Source: Saprospiraceae bacterium
Lineage (GTDB): Bacteria; Bacteroidota; Bacteroidia; Chitinophagales; Saprospiraceae
NCBI GenBank assembly: GCA_016714785.1
Contig: JADKCC010000042.1
Coordinates: 5,563-69,562, forward strand
Direction: 5' to 3'
DNA length: 64,000 nucleotides
Shown: positions 54,362 to 63,020 of the stretch, piece after piece
Numbering within the stretch: position 1 is the stretch's first letter
Layout of the letters: every line of letters starts with the position of its first letter
The notes under the pieces: generated by a model
What the model saw: only the letters and a program-made list of their open reading frames with translations
Told to the model about the DNA's origin: nothing
The model's database searches: none
Position numbers and translations under genes: made by a program

Positions 54362-54523
54362 GAATATTTATTCTTGGCTGGTTTTATTTACCTATATTGG
54401 TCATTCTTAGCCCTTGTGCCAAAATAGAATGGTGAAGATGTGGTGTAAGCCATGTTTTACATGGAAATTGATCAATCTATTAGTGTTTTTTTTAGATTAT
54501 TCATTTAACCTAAAATATATTTT

Positions 54524-55093
54524 ATGAAAATTTACATTAAATATATGGTATCTATAAGATGCAAAATGGCAGTAAAATCAGCTTTGGAAAGTATGGGTTT
54601 GCATTACACATCTGTCGATTTAGGAGAAGCAGATGTGGTGGAGGATTTGACCAAAACGCAATTGGTTACGTTAAAAGAAAAATTATTGGTTTCTTCCTTA
54701 TTGTTGATGGATGATAAAAAGTCGATGTTGATCGAAAAAATAAAAAATGTCATAGTCGAAATGGTGCATTATGCTGATGAATTGCCTGATATAAATTTTT
54801 CTGATTACTTGAGTGAAAAATTGAGCCATGATTATCACTATATGGCTGGTTTATTTTCTGAAGTAACGGGTATCACAATAGAGCACTTCATCATAGCGCA
54901 CAAAATAGAAAAAGTAAAAGAACTGTTACTCTATGATGAGTTAAATTTGACAGAAATATTTTATAAAATGAGATATAGTAGTGTCGCTCATCTTTCCAAT
55001 CAATTCAAAAAAGTGACAGGACTTACACCGTCTTACTTTAAAAAATTGAAAGAACATAGGAAAAGAATTCAATTGGAAGACATCGGAGAGTAG
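54524..55093 (+). CDS. AraC-type transcriptional regulator, short form
   Basis: The 189-aa protein has a C-terminal AraC/XylS DNA-binding domain with two helix-turn-helix units: about residues 100-130 (Y-M-A-G-L-F-S-E-V-T-G-I-T-I-E-H-F) and 145-175 (L-N-L-T-E-I-F-Y-K-M-R-Y-S-S, then L-S-N-Q-F-K-K-V-T-G-L-T-P-S-Y-F-K-K). The N-terminal 90 residues lack the usual sugar-binding cupin; I recall this short type in Bacteroidota near stress genes. AraC-type proteins commonly use direct-repeat half-sites about 21 bases apart, which is the period of the shared promoter sites around it. Regulation of those sites by this protein is inference. Confidence 0.88.
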   Translation: MKIYIKYMVSIRCKMAVKSALESMGLHYTSVDLGEADVVEDLTKTQLVTLKEKLLVSSLLLMDDKKSMLIEKIKNVIVEMVHYADELPDINFSDYLSEKLSHDYHYMAGLFSEVTGITIEHFIIAHKIEKVKELLLYDELNLTEIFYKMRYSSVAHLSNQFKKVTGLTPSYFKKLKEHRKRIQLEDIGE

Positions 55094-55166
55094 TATTTGT
55101 GTAGTTTACAGCATTGAGTTTTGGAATATTCAGCATTAAGTCCAATTTAGTTTTATATATCAATCT

Positions 55167-55222
55167 TGTAATATAAAATTGAAATTGTGTAATGCATTTA
55201 TTATCAAAGTCATGCACCTTTG
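55167..55222 (+). promoter_or_regulatory. Tandem-site promoter, copy A
   Basis: Half-sites TGTAAT (55167-55172, in CAATCTTGTAAT) and TGTAAT (55188-55193, in AAATTGTGTAAT) are 21 bases apart, followed after 24 bases by CTTTG (55218-55222). The start codon of the 73-aa gene is 34 bases further. Confidence 0.7.
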
Positions 55223-55255
55223 ACGTATTGAATAATCGTAAAATATGTATGGGGA

Positions 55256-55477
55256 ATGGATGATAAAACAAATATAGAATGGACACAAGATATCATACGA
55301 ATTACTACTGAAATAAAAACAAATTACCCCGAGTTGTCAAAATATGTTGATGAAATGCCAGTAAGTTTAAACAGCATCAATGCTGAAGATAAATCCCCCA
55401 ATAATATGAAAGAATATTATGAATCACTGGAGATGCTTATCAAAAAATACAAAGAAACACATATTCCAGCGGTATAA
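55256..55477 (+). CDS. Small acidic protein, paralog 1
   Basis: The 73-aa protein is soluble and helix-forming, with no signal peptide. It shares D-I-x-x-I-T-x-x-I-x-x-N-x-P-E-L-S-x-Y and E-Y-Y-E-S-L-E with the product of 55979-56209, so the two genes arose by duplication, and their promoters share the same architecture. It ends M-L-I-K-K-Y-K-E-T-H-I-P-A-V. I know no function. Position within the stress-gene cluster and the shared promoter suggest it is made under the same conditions as cbpA and dps. Confidence 0.72.
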   Translation: MDDKTNIEWTQDIIRITTEIKTNYPELSKYVDEMPVSLNSINAEDKSPNNMKEYYESLEMLIKKYKETHIPAV

Positions 55478-55554
55478 TGTTCTCAACTTCTACCTAAAGC
55501 CTAGAGTAAGATTTGGTAATAATTTACTCAAATATTAAAACAAAATTTAAACAC

Positions 55555-55674
55555 ATGAACAATGTTTTCAAAGGGCTAATTGCTGGTTATGGGGCAAACA
55601 AATTGGGTGGAGGATGCCTAGGGACGAGTATCGTTTTTATTATAATATGGGTACTACTAGGACATTGCAGCTAA
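55555..55674 (+). CDS. 39-aa glycine-rich membrane peptide
   Basis: The short frame starts at the ATG at 55555 and encodes a peptide with a basic/glycine-rich front (F-K-G-L-I-A-G-Y-G-A-N-K-L-G-G-G-C-L-G) and one hydrophobic helix (T-S-I-V-F-I-I-I-W-V-L-L-G-H-C). I recall very similar small peptides in other Bacteroidota, which supports coding. It lies 77 bases after the first small paralog on the same strand and may be read from the same promoter. Function is unknown. Confidence 0.6.
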   Translation: MNNVFKGLIAGYGANKLGGGCLGTSIVFIIIWVLLGHCS

Positions 55675-55752
55675 ACAAAATGCTTACAAGGTATATTTAG
55701 GTGTCCTATTTCTGGTTTATTTATTGCAAGTTGGGACCTATAGTTTGCAGAT

Positions 55753-55842
55753 ATGTTTAGTTATGTGATGCCAGGTGTGTTTAAGGGATTTGAGCATAAA
55801 AATTTGCAAGAAGCGATTGATTGGGTTGCTGGAGATATTTAA
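55753..55842 (+). pseudogene. Remnant resembling the C-terminus of a SpoIIAA/STAS-like protein
   Basis: A 29-codon stretch reads V-M-P-G-V-F-K-G-F-E-H-K-N-L-Q-E-A-I-D-W-V-A, close to the ending of STAS/SEC14-like (SpoIIAA-like) proteins, where E-A-x-x-W-L is typical. No upstream domain is open in this frame. The call rests on this short match only. Confidence 0.4.
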
Positions 55843-55896
55843 CTAAGCGTCTTTTTTAATTCAACTAGTAGTATTCCATATTCACTGATTCAATCA

Positions 55897-55952
55897 TGTA
55901 ATAATTATTACAAATTATGTAATGCTTTATTATACAAAGTGTTGCACCTTTG
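55897..55952 (+). promoter_or_regulatory. Tandem-site promoter, copy B
   Basis: Half-sites TGTAAT (55897-55902, in CAATCATGTAAT) and TGTAAT (55918-55923, in AAATTATGTAAT) are 21 bases apart, followed after 24 bases by CTTTG (55948-55952). It precedes the second small paralog, the acidic protein and dps, which are likely one operon. Confidence 0.7.
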
Positions 55953-55978
55953 ACTTGTTAAATAAATAAAGCAAAAGT

Positions 55979-56209
55979 ATGGTTAGCAAGACAGATTTTG
56001 AAGGATCTCAGGATATCAAAAGTATAACTTCATACATCACTTCAAATTTTCCAGAATTGTCAGCTTATATGGAGGAAATACCTAAAATATTATCAGATGA
56101 TAGCAATTCAGAAGATGGTTCGATTAATACGCAAGAATATTATGAATCCTTAGAGGCTGATAACAAATTATGCGATTGCTCACGTCGTACTTTAACTAAT
56201 TTATTTTAA
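55979..56209 (+). CDS. Small acidic protein, paralog 2 (C-terminus probably frameshifted)
   Basis: The 76-aa product matches paralog 1 over its first 58 residues (D-I-K-S-I-T, N-F-P-E-L-S-A-Y, E-Y-Y-E-S-L-E) and then diverges. A different frame continues the similarity as R-L-I-T-N-Y-A-I-A-H-V-V-L and then stops, parallel to L-I-K-K-Y-K-E-T-H-I-P-A-V in paralog 1. Loss of two bases in the G-A-G-A-G-G context near 56154 would explain this. The first gene after promoter copy B; the acidic protein gene follows after 17 bases. Confidence 0.68.
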   Translation: MVSKTDFEGSQDIKSITSYITSNFPELSAYMEEIPKILSDDSNSEDGSINTQEYYESLEADNKLCDCSRRTLTNLF

Positions 56210-56226
56210 ATTAAATTCCTACCAAG

Positions 56227-56556
56227 ATGAGTCCTGAAGATATTAAACTCAATTATTTTTTTCATGAACCTAAGGAGACAGATGTAAAAATGTCTAAATA
56301 TTTAGAATATTCTGAAAAAGATGGTCTATACCTCGAAGTGAAAGAAGAAAATGAAACTCAAGATTATGATCGGGACAAATACATATTTGGCGGTGATGAT
56401 ATAGAAGAGTCAAATATTGAAGCCGAAACATACCAAGATATTGAGGCAGATATAGACTCAAAATGGGATTTTGCACAAGAAGAAGATTATATCAACGATG
56501 TATATAACACGGAAGGTAATAATCGCACAGACACAGAGTATATTTTAGAAAATTAA
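56227..56556 (+). CDS. Highly acidic protein of unknown function
   Basis: The 109-aa product is rich in D and E, with no signal peptide or membrane helix. Marked acidic parts are Y-D-R-D-K-Y-I-F-G-G-D-D-I-E-E-S and D-I-E-A-D-I-D-S-K-W-D-F-A-Q-E-E-D-Y. It is likely poorly structured. It lies between the second small paralog (17 bases) and dps (22 bases), so co-expression with dps is very likely. Cation or DNA-mimic roles are possible guesses; nothing in the sequence decides. Confidence 0.65.
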   Translation: MSPEDIKLNYFFHEPKETDVKMSKYLEYSEKDGLYLEVKEENETQDYDRDKYIFGGDDIEESNIEAETYQDIEADIDSKWDFAQEEDYINDVYNTEGNNRTDTEYILEN

Positions 56557-56578
56557 ATAATTATAAATAATCAACCTC

Positions 56579-57055
56579 ATGAATGTAGCAATAGGCATCA
56601 CAGAAGCCAATAGATTGGTCATAGCCACTGAATTGTCAAAAATGTTGGCAGATGAAACTGTCTTGTATATCAAAACAAAAAATGCGCATTGGAATGTAGA
56701 AGGTCCTGACTTTTTTGCCATCCATAAGTTTTTTGAATCCCAGTTTGAACAATTGGACGAAATCATCGATAATGTAGCCGAACGTATCCGTACCATAGGC
56801 CATTATGCACCCGGTACCTTAAAGGCTTATCTCGGGCTCACGCACTTGACAGAAGAGTCAAGATCAAAAAATGACAGTCAGGGAATGATCAAAGATTTAC
56901 TTTTGGACCATGAAAGTATTATCTTAAATTTGAGAGAAAATATCAAAAGTTTTGCCAGCGAACATCAGGATTTGGGTACCAGTGATTTTATCACAGGACT
57001 GGTAGAAACCCACGAAAAGATGTCTTGGTTTTTGCGGGCACATGTAGTGAAATAA
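56579..57055 (+). CDS. dps: Dps-family DNA-binding ferritin-like protein
   Basis: Dps forms a dodecameric shell that oxidises iron with peroxide and protects DNA. The 158-aa protein has the Dps signature T-K-N-A-H-W-N-V-E-G-P-D-F near residue 36 with the ferroxidase histidine. The second site segment Q-L-D-E-I-I-D-N-V-A-E-R-I-R follows, where D and E complete the inter-subunit metal site. E-T-H-E-K-M-S-W-F-L-R-A-H closes the last helix. The N-terminal tail is short with few lysines, so DNA binding may be weak. It is the last gene after promoter copy B. Confidence 0.93.
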   Translation: MNVAIGITEANRLVIATELSKMLADETVLYIKTKNAHWNVEGPDFFAIHKFFESQFEQLDEIIDNVAERIRTIGHYAPGTLKAYLGLTHLTEESRSKNDSQGMIKDLLLDHESIILNLRENIKSFASEHQDLGTSDFITGLVETHEKMSWFLRAHVVK

Positions 57056-57257
57056 GTTTGTAGCTATATAACGGATTGCTGAATAGATAGAAGTCGAGTG
57101 ATGTAGAGAAGTGATGTTGCTATGGAGATTTTTTTCTATATTAATGAAACGAGTGGCCCGTTTTTGATGTTATATCAATAAGCAATTAGGTCAATAAGTA
57201 TCTCGCAGCAGCAATTTTATCCTTTGCTCTGCAACGATCTCAAACAAAACCTAACCT

Positions 57258-59936
57258 ATGCCCATCAAGTACCCTATCCTACTACCACACACCTTTTCTG
57301 AAGATGAGATTCTTGCAGCTTTGGATGTATATCTCCACGATGGATTGACTACTGCAAAAGCTAATCGTCGCAATAATCAGTTTGGACTCAATGCTTTCGC
57401 ACTTAAACCACCCAAAAGTTTCTGGTTGGTACTTCTCAAACAGTTCCAAAGTCCGATTGTCTATTTATTGGCATTTGCAGCCTTGGTATCGTTTTATTTT
57501 CATAGCTATATAGAAGCGATTGCCATTGGTATTGTTTTGCTAATCAATGCTTTGATAGGTTTTTTTCTCGAGATGCAAGCGCGTAGATCCATGCGTGCGC
57601 TCAAACAAATGGATGTCATCACTTGTAGGGTATTAAGAGACGGAAAGATACATGAAATCAATGCAGAAAAAATAGCACCGGGTGACATCGTAGATCTCGA
57701 ATCAGGAGATATCATTCCTGCAGATGGCCGACTCGTAGTTTCCCATCTATTGCAATGTGACGAATCATCTCTCACCGGCGAGTCCATCCCAAGTCTCAAG
57801 TACACCACCAAACTACCAGAAAAAACTGCCTTGGGCGATCAAGTGAATATGGCTTTTAAAGGCGCATCGGTGATGAATGGTCATGGCAAAATGGTCATCA
57901 CTAGCATCGGAAAAGATACAGAACTTGGCAAAATTACAGCCTTGGTAGAAAGTGCCGCATCTACAGAAACACCTTTGGACAAAAAACTCAATGATCTGAG
58001 TAAAAAATTGATTTGGGTCATGCTCTTTATGACGCTCATCTTTGCAGGAACAGGTTTTATCCAAGGCAAAAATTGGGTGATTATTTTAGAGACATCTATT
58101 GCATTGGCCGTGGCTGCATTTCCGGAAGGATTGCCCATAGTTGCTACGATTGCACTGTCTTATGGTATGCTCCTGATGGCCAAACGTGGTGCTATAGTTA
58201 AGAATTTGTCAGCGGTAGAAACCTTGGGTGGCACCAATGTCATACTTACGGACAAAACAGGTACCCTGACTGAAAATGTAATCTACGTCGATACGTTCAG
58301 TTTTCCAGATGAGACCATTCGAGCCAGTATTCAGGATAACAAGATCACCTTTCTTGATGGACTAGCATTAAAAAACCCAAAAAACTACGAACGTATAAAA
58401 CTAGTAGCAGCATTGTGCAATAACGCTACCTTACACCATGGGAAGAGAAAAGAACAAGCACTAGGTGATCCTGTAGAAATAGCCTTACTCCACTTGGCCA
58501 ATACTTCTGAAGATGATTACCATGTTATCCAAAAAAAGTATAAAAGAGTGGGAGAAATACCATTCGATGCGACATCAAAAATGATGGCTACTTTACACAA
58601 AAGTGAGATAGGACATTTAGCAGCTGTAAAAGGCGCGGCAGAACAATTGCTAGATCGGTGTACACAAATCCAAAGAGGAGAGACGTACACAGACTTAACC
58701 CAAGAAGATAAAACCAACATACTTAAAGAAGCCGATGCCATGTCTGAAAATGGGCTGCGAGTACTCGCTTTTGCTTATCGCGAAGGGAAGGATCTACCAC
58801 AAGATGACTTTCTAAAAGACTTAGTATATATTGGTTTGATAGGTTTTTTAGATCCGCCGAGATTAGATATAAAAAAGGCGATCACAACTTGTCGCAATGC
58901 AGGGATAAATGTGGTCATGATCACCGGCGACCATCCCAAAACTGCCTTAAATATTGCTGAGAAAGTGGGATTGATAGACAGCACCGATCAGGCGGTCATC
59001 AATGGTCTTGACTTTCAAGAAGGAAAAGCACTGACCCAAGCGTGGAAGACCAAAATACTATCGACTTCAGTATTTGCTAGGACTACACCAAAACAAAAAC
59101 TAGATATCGCGGAGATCTTTCAGCAAGCGGGCAATATCGTAGCCATGACCGGTGACGGTGTCAATGATGCCCCTGCACTCAAAAAAGCAGATGTGGGCAT
59201 TGCCATGGGATTGAGAGGCACTCAAGTAGCCAAAGAGGCTGCCAATATTGTCTTAAAAAATGATTCTTTTACATCTATTGCGGAAGCGGTGGCGCATGGT
59301 CGAGAGATATTTAACAACATCAAGAAGTTTGTGGTCTATTTGGTATCTTGCAATTTGAGTGAGATATTTATCGTAACTGCCTTGGGGTTTTATGCACCTG
59401 CATCTACGGTGCTACCCCTTCAGATCTTGTTTTTAAATATTGTGACGGATATATTTCCTGCACTAGCATTGGGTCTAGGCAAGGGCGATAAAACCGTCAT
59501 GAAAAGACCACCACGCAGTCCCAAAGAAGAAATCGTAAACCAAAAAGACTGGATCAAGATAGCTTGGTATGCTTTTGCGATCACCATGTCGGTGATGGTA
59601 GCTGTGGTTTACTGCAAGTATTTCATCACCAAAGACCATCAGATACTCAATAATGTTGCCTTTGTGACCCTAGCTTTCGCGCAGTTATTTCATGTGTTTA
59701 ATATGTCATCACTCAAGTCTAAAATATGGATAAACGAAGTCACCCGAAATCATTTTGTTTGGTATGCTTTAATATTATGTACAGTCCTGATAGTAATAGT
59801 ATTCGTAGTGCCCTATTTCAGAGTGCCATTAGGATTGGTGCTATTGGAAATAAAGATATGGCTCGTGGTTGTCATAGCAAGTTTGATCCCTTTGATTGTC
59901 TTCCAATCCATCAAGTGGATACAAAATCGTAAGTAA
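57258..59936 (+). CDS. Cation-transporting P-type ATPase, Ca2+ type
   Basis: The 892-aa pump is of the P2 type. It has the N-terminal cation ATPase domain (about 8-75), actuator motif T-G-E-S (about 172), the phosphorylation site D-K-T-G-T-L-T near residue 332, the nucleotide site K-G-A-A-E (about 460) and hinge T-G-D-G-V-N-D-A-P near 635. Helix 4 reads F-P-E-G-L-P-I-V-A-T, helix 5 contains V-S-C-N-L-S-E and helix 6 N-I-V-T-D-I-F-P-A, keeping the N, E, N and D ligands expected for calcium. Export of Ca2+ (or Mn2+) is likely. No indels appear over 2.7 kb although broken genes lie nearby. Confidence 0.92.
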   Translation: MPIKYPILLPHTFSEDEILAALDVYLHDGLTTAKANRRNNQFGLNAFALKPPKSFWLVLLKQFQSPIVYLLAFAALVSFYFHSYIEAIAIGIVLLINALIGFFLEMQARRSMRALKQMDVITCRVLRDGKIHEINAEKIAPGDIVDLESGDIIPADGRLVVSHLLQCDESSLTGESIPSLKYTTKLPEKTALGDQVNMAFKGASVMNGHGKMVITSIGKDTELGKITALVESAASTETPLDKKLNDLSKKLIWVMLFMTLIFAGTGFIQGKNWVIILETSIALAVAAFPEGLPIVATIALSYGMLLMAKRGAIVKNLSAVETLGGTNVILTDKTGTLTENVIYVDTFSFPDETIRASIQDNKITFLDGLALKNPKNYERIKLVAALCNNATLHHGKRKEQALGDPVEIALLHLANTSEDDYHVIQKKYKRVGEIPFDATSKMMATLHKSEIGHLAAVKGAAEQLLDRCTQIQRGETYTDLTQEDKTNILKEADAMSENGLRVLAFAYREGKDLPQDDFLKDLVYIGLIGFLDPPRLDIKKAITTCRNAGINVVMITGDHPKTALNIAEKVGLIDSTDQAVINGLDFQEGKALTQAWKTKILSTSVFARTTPKQKLDIAEIFQQAGNIVAMTGDGVNDAPALKKADVGIAMGLRGTQVAKEAANIVLKNDSFTSIAEAVAHGREIFNNIKKFVVYLVSCNLSEIFIVTALGFYAPASTVLPLQILFLNIVTDIFPALALGLGKGDKTVMKRPPRSPKEEIVNQKDWIKIAWYAFAITMSVMVAVVYCKYFITKDHQILNNVAFVTLAFAQLFHVFNMSSLKSKIWINEVTRNHFVWYALILCTVLIVIVFVVPYFRVPLGLVLLEIKIWLVVVIASLIPLIVFQSIKWIQNRK

Positions 59937-60041
59937 GTTGATTGTGAATACTAATGGCATAGTAATCTTCGACTGCAATTTGTAATGTTCATTATTTGAA
60001 TTAACTTAAAATAATTTCTCAAATCATAAAACCTTTTCACC

Positions 60042-61139
60042 ATGCTTAAATCCATCTTCACCATTCTCATTATCCTCCATGGATTGATCCATCTTTTGGG
60101 CTTTGTCAAGGCTTATGGTTATGCTGATATTACTGCCCTAACCCGAAATATTTCTAAACCCATGGGCATCATTTGGCTCATTGCCACGGCCTTATTGGTC
60201 ATCACGGCGGTGTTATTTATGCGTAAAAATGACACTTGGGTTTACTTCGGTATCGTAGGCGTTATAGTCTCTCAGGCTATGATATTTATGTATTGGCAAG
60301 ATGCAAAATTCGGCACTATTGTCAATGTACTCATGTTGATTGTCGTCTTCTTCGGTTTCTTTCATTTGAATTTTAAAAGTAAATACAAGACAGAAGTGGC
60401 GGCAGCATTAGCAAAAACATCAGACATTCCACCAAGCAGCTTGACGGAAGATGACATCAACATTTACCAGCTTTAGTACAAAAATATTTACATTATACTC
60501 AAACTGTTGGCAAACAAAAATCCATAACTTTGAAGGTAGCCTTGACGGGAAAATCAGGGTTACGAGACCAAAGATTGGATGCCATTGACTATCAGAACAA
60601 TACAACTTCATACCTTTGACCACCAGATTGTTTTTTTCTCGATGCAACTAAAAAATGCTGCCCGTATCAGGTTTGCATAGTTTTAAAGAAGAAGTGCCTT
60701 TATGGATATTCGACTATTGTCCATGTACAAGGTGCAATATATGGAGGGCAAAGAAATGGATATCTCAGAGACGGTCACATTTTTTAATGACCTCTGCTGT
60801 ATGGCACCTGGCGCATTGATAGATGAACGAATCAGGTGGATGGAAACCGAAGGAAATAAAGTGAAAGCTACCTTTACATCCAATGGCATCACCATATCTG
60901 CATGGCTACATTTTAATGAAAAAGGTGAACTGATCAATTTTATATCTGAAGACCGCTATGCTGCCCATGAGGATGGCACCATTACCCAACTAAAATGGAG
61001 CACACCTTTGCGAGATTATAAGGAAATCCATGGTTACCGATTGGCCAGTTATGCAGAAGCGATATATACCTATCCCGATGGAGATTTTACTTATGCTACG
61101 TTTACGATAAAGGATATTGCTAAGAATGTGACTCGATAG
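60042..61139 (+). pseudogene. Membrane-anchored DUF6544 protein, broken by several indels
   Basis: The N-terminal part (60042-60476, 144 aa) has four membrane helices. The C-terminal part (60702-61139, 145 aa) has the DUF6544 features E-M-D-I-S-E-T-V-T-F-F-N-D and F-I-S-E-D-R-Y. Between them the conserved protein continues across frames: N-H-L-P-A-L-V-Q-K-Y-L-H-Y-T, then E-Q-Y-N-F-I-P-L-T-T-R-L-F-F, then M-L-P-V-S-G-L-H-S-F. About five one-base changes restore a single frame, all in short runs: CC near 60463, TT near 60587, the T7 near 60634, the A6 near 60650 and an A-run near 60691. Such changes are typical of homopolymer miscalls. Function of the family is unknown. Confidence 0.75.
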
Positions 61140-61194
61140 CTTTATTTTCGGCTGTCGAGTAGGAGCTTTATGTATCGATCTAAGATAAATATTC

Positions 61195-61937
61195 TCAAGG
61201 CTTGGATTCGTCATTTTCGACTATATTTTCAATTATCTCGTTGTCCGGGTTACGACCACCAAGCCGCTGTCCAACGGCTGCATTATAATTAGCTATCAAC
61301 CCATTAAGATCATCAATGATGGATAGATAGGTGTTTTGTCGCTTGCTACTCTCGAAAACGAAAACGTATCATACAAGATTTCATCATAGGCACGTCTTAT
61401 CTCGATCCTTTTCTGATCAACTTGTCCAGGTTTTACTGATGTTTTAGCACGTGTGATATACATATCGTTAAATTCCTTATTGAGCTGAGCAAGTAAGTTG
61501 ACCCATTGTGTTAGCCCCAAAGTACCCACACCGCTGAGTAGTGCAGGATTGTCCTTCCAATCCATCAATAAGGCATCAATGACTGCGGTCGCTTGCTGAT
61601 AGCTGAGCTTATCGATCCTTTCGCCATGAGATAAGTAATTTGTCATGAGCAGATGGCTCGCCTTTACCAATTCCGCTATTTCACTGTAAAGATGCTATTG
61701 GTGTAACCCCGTGTCGTGTGCATCTAGTGCTTGGAGTTCGGGTGTCAATTCATGTGCAGTAGATGCCATAAAGACATTATCTAGCGTCTTTGTAGCGTCA
61801 GTAAGTGATTGTAATCGAGCTTGTAGATTCAAAGCATTGGTGTCATAGTTACCATAGATGGCAATGACGTTTTTCATAAATTGGAGGTATTCTCCATTCC
61901 GATAGTTGCCAAATACGGCAGTTGAAATACTGTTCAT
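61195..61937 (-). pseudogene. DUF6261-family protein, broken
   Basis: Two pieces (61695-61937 and 61296-61670) lie in one frame separated by a TAG codon at 61695-61697, with readable sequence H-L-Y-S-E-I-A-E-L after it. A frameshift near 61325 then leads to D-D-L-N-G-L-I-A-N-Y-N-A-A-V and a stop at 61195. Family marks are Y-R-N-G-E-Y-L-Q-F-M at the start and L-T-Q-W-V-N-L-L-A-Q-L-N-K-E-F late. DUF6261 proteins are Bacteroidota-specific and uncharacterised. Either a nonsense mutation or two compensating indels would explain the TAG. Confidence 0.65.
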
Positions 61938-62512
61938 AAGTTATATAATTATTTAGTAAATGAATACATAGAAAATCTCTTTTTTGTGATAACTGTTAAT
62001 GAAGTATTTTTATGATTTTTAGAATGTGTTTTTAGAAATATTTAACTATTTTTTCCCACAAATTGTATTATAACTATCCTTAAAGTGCTTCTAGTTACCT
62101 TAAATAAAGTGTGAATGTCTATATTTTCACCATTTTGGGCCGCTCCGTTATGGGTAGCCTTGCCTATCAACGAGATTAAATTTTCCAAAATGGAGACCCT
62201 AATCCATTTCTAAATTTTGGGCAACACATTTTGTAAATACTCGTCAAGAGCAAAATATTGGATTATCCATTTTGTAAGAATTAGTCAAGTAAAATATCTT
62301 ATTATTTCCAAAACGGAAAAGCTTGTCCACCAAATTTTATAGCACGCCACATAATGGGGCTAAGTTTGAATATGTTGGTGCTCCGATGGATATATTGGGG
62401 ATTTTGTAGAGTTTTTTTTATTGTGGATTGGATGGAAGATTAATGTGAGTGTAGCAACGCATAGTGATAGTATTAGGAATTGTAAATTCCCTATAATTTT
62501 CTTGAATTATTA
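61938..62512. other. 575-base gap with no recognisable gene
   Basis: Imperfect repeats of CCATTTTG and its complement (CATTTTGTAA at about 62226 and 62268, CCATTTTG near 62270, CAAAATGG near 62188) suggest some inverted structure. I see no coding frame or RNA gene. Confidence 0.4.
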
Positions 62513-62802
62513 ATGGAGATCTTAAAAACCAAACAAAAGGGTGCAGTGCGTAACCATCCAATATTTGGCAACACAGCTTACGGTTACGGTATCACCATCG
62601 ACACCAAAGAAGACATCATACAATATGGACAAACAGGATTTGCCCCAGGTTTTGTATCTATGAATTTTACTTCCCAGAGACAAAGACAAGCGTCATCGTA
62701 TTGGCGAATATTGCTTATGATATGCATGATTTGAAAACAACATTTGGCTTGCATACGGCCATATTGAAGATGGTAAAAGATGATATAAAGCTTAGGAAGT
62801 GA
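62513..62802 (+). pseudogene. Remnant of a beta-lactamase-family serine hydrolase (C-terminus)
   Basis: The frame gives G-Y-G-I-T-I-D and G-Q-T-G-F-A-P-G-F-V-S-M-N-F, typical of the C-terminal part of class C-like serine hydrolases. After that the similarity continues one frame over as F-P-E-T-K-T-S-V-I-V-L-A-N-I-A-Y-D to a stop at 62802; one T missing from a T-run near 62668 explains the shift. The N-terminal catalytic part (S-x-x-K) is absent. It is a fragment regardless of the shift. Confidence 0.65.
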
Positions 62803-62870
62803 TTATGGAATAGAGATATACTAGATATGCTATTCTGTTTTATATTTGTCGTTGTTTAATTAGCAAGATT

Positions 62871-63003
62871 GCGAAGGGCTATACCCTTCGCGGAGATATA
62901 CCGCTCCTTCAGAGCTTGGCTGCAATCAAGCCCTGAAGGGCGACATAACATAAGGAAGAGTGAAACCCTTCCGACATAACATAAGGATGGGTGTAACCCT
63001 TCC
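62871..63003. repeat. REP-like palindromes upstream of the transposase
   Basis: GCGAAGGG and CCCTTCGC flank CTATA (62871-62891). CCTTCAGAGCTTG and CAAGCCCTGAAGG form a second hairpin (62906-62939). Two units of CGACATAACATAAGGA with following AAACCCTTC or TAACCCTTC then lead to the transposase start. This is the arrangement seen near REP-associated transposases. Confidence 0.7.
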
Positions 63004-63020
63004 GATAAAAACAATCATAT

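Noticed and set aside
57170..57235. CAATTAGGTCAAT with a downstream CCTTTG before the P-type ATPase
   Set aside because: Half-sites do not match TRTAAT and the spacing is off; at best a plain promoter.
59961..59986. AGTAAT and TGTAAT before the DUF6544 gene, resembling the tandem operator
   Set aside because: Spacing is 20 instead of 21 bp and no CTTTG follows at 23-24 bp; not counted as a sixth copy.
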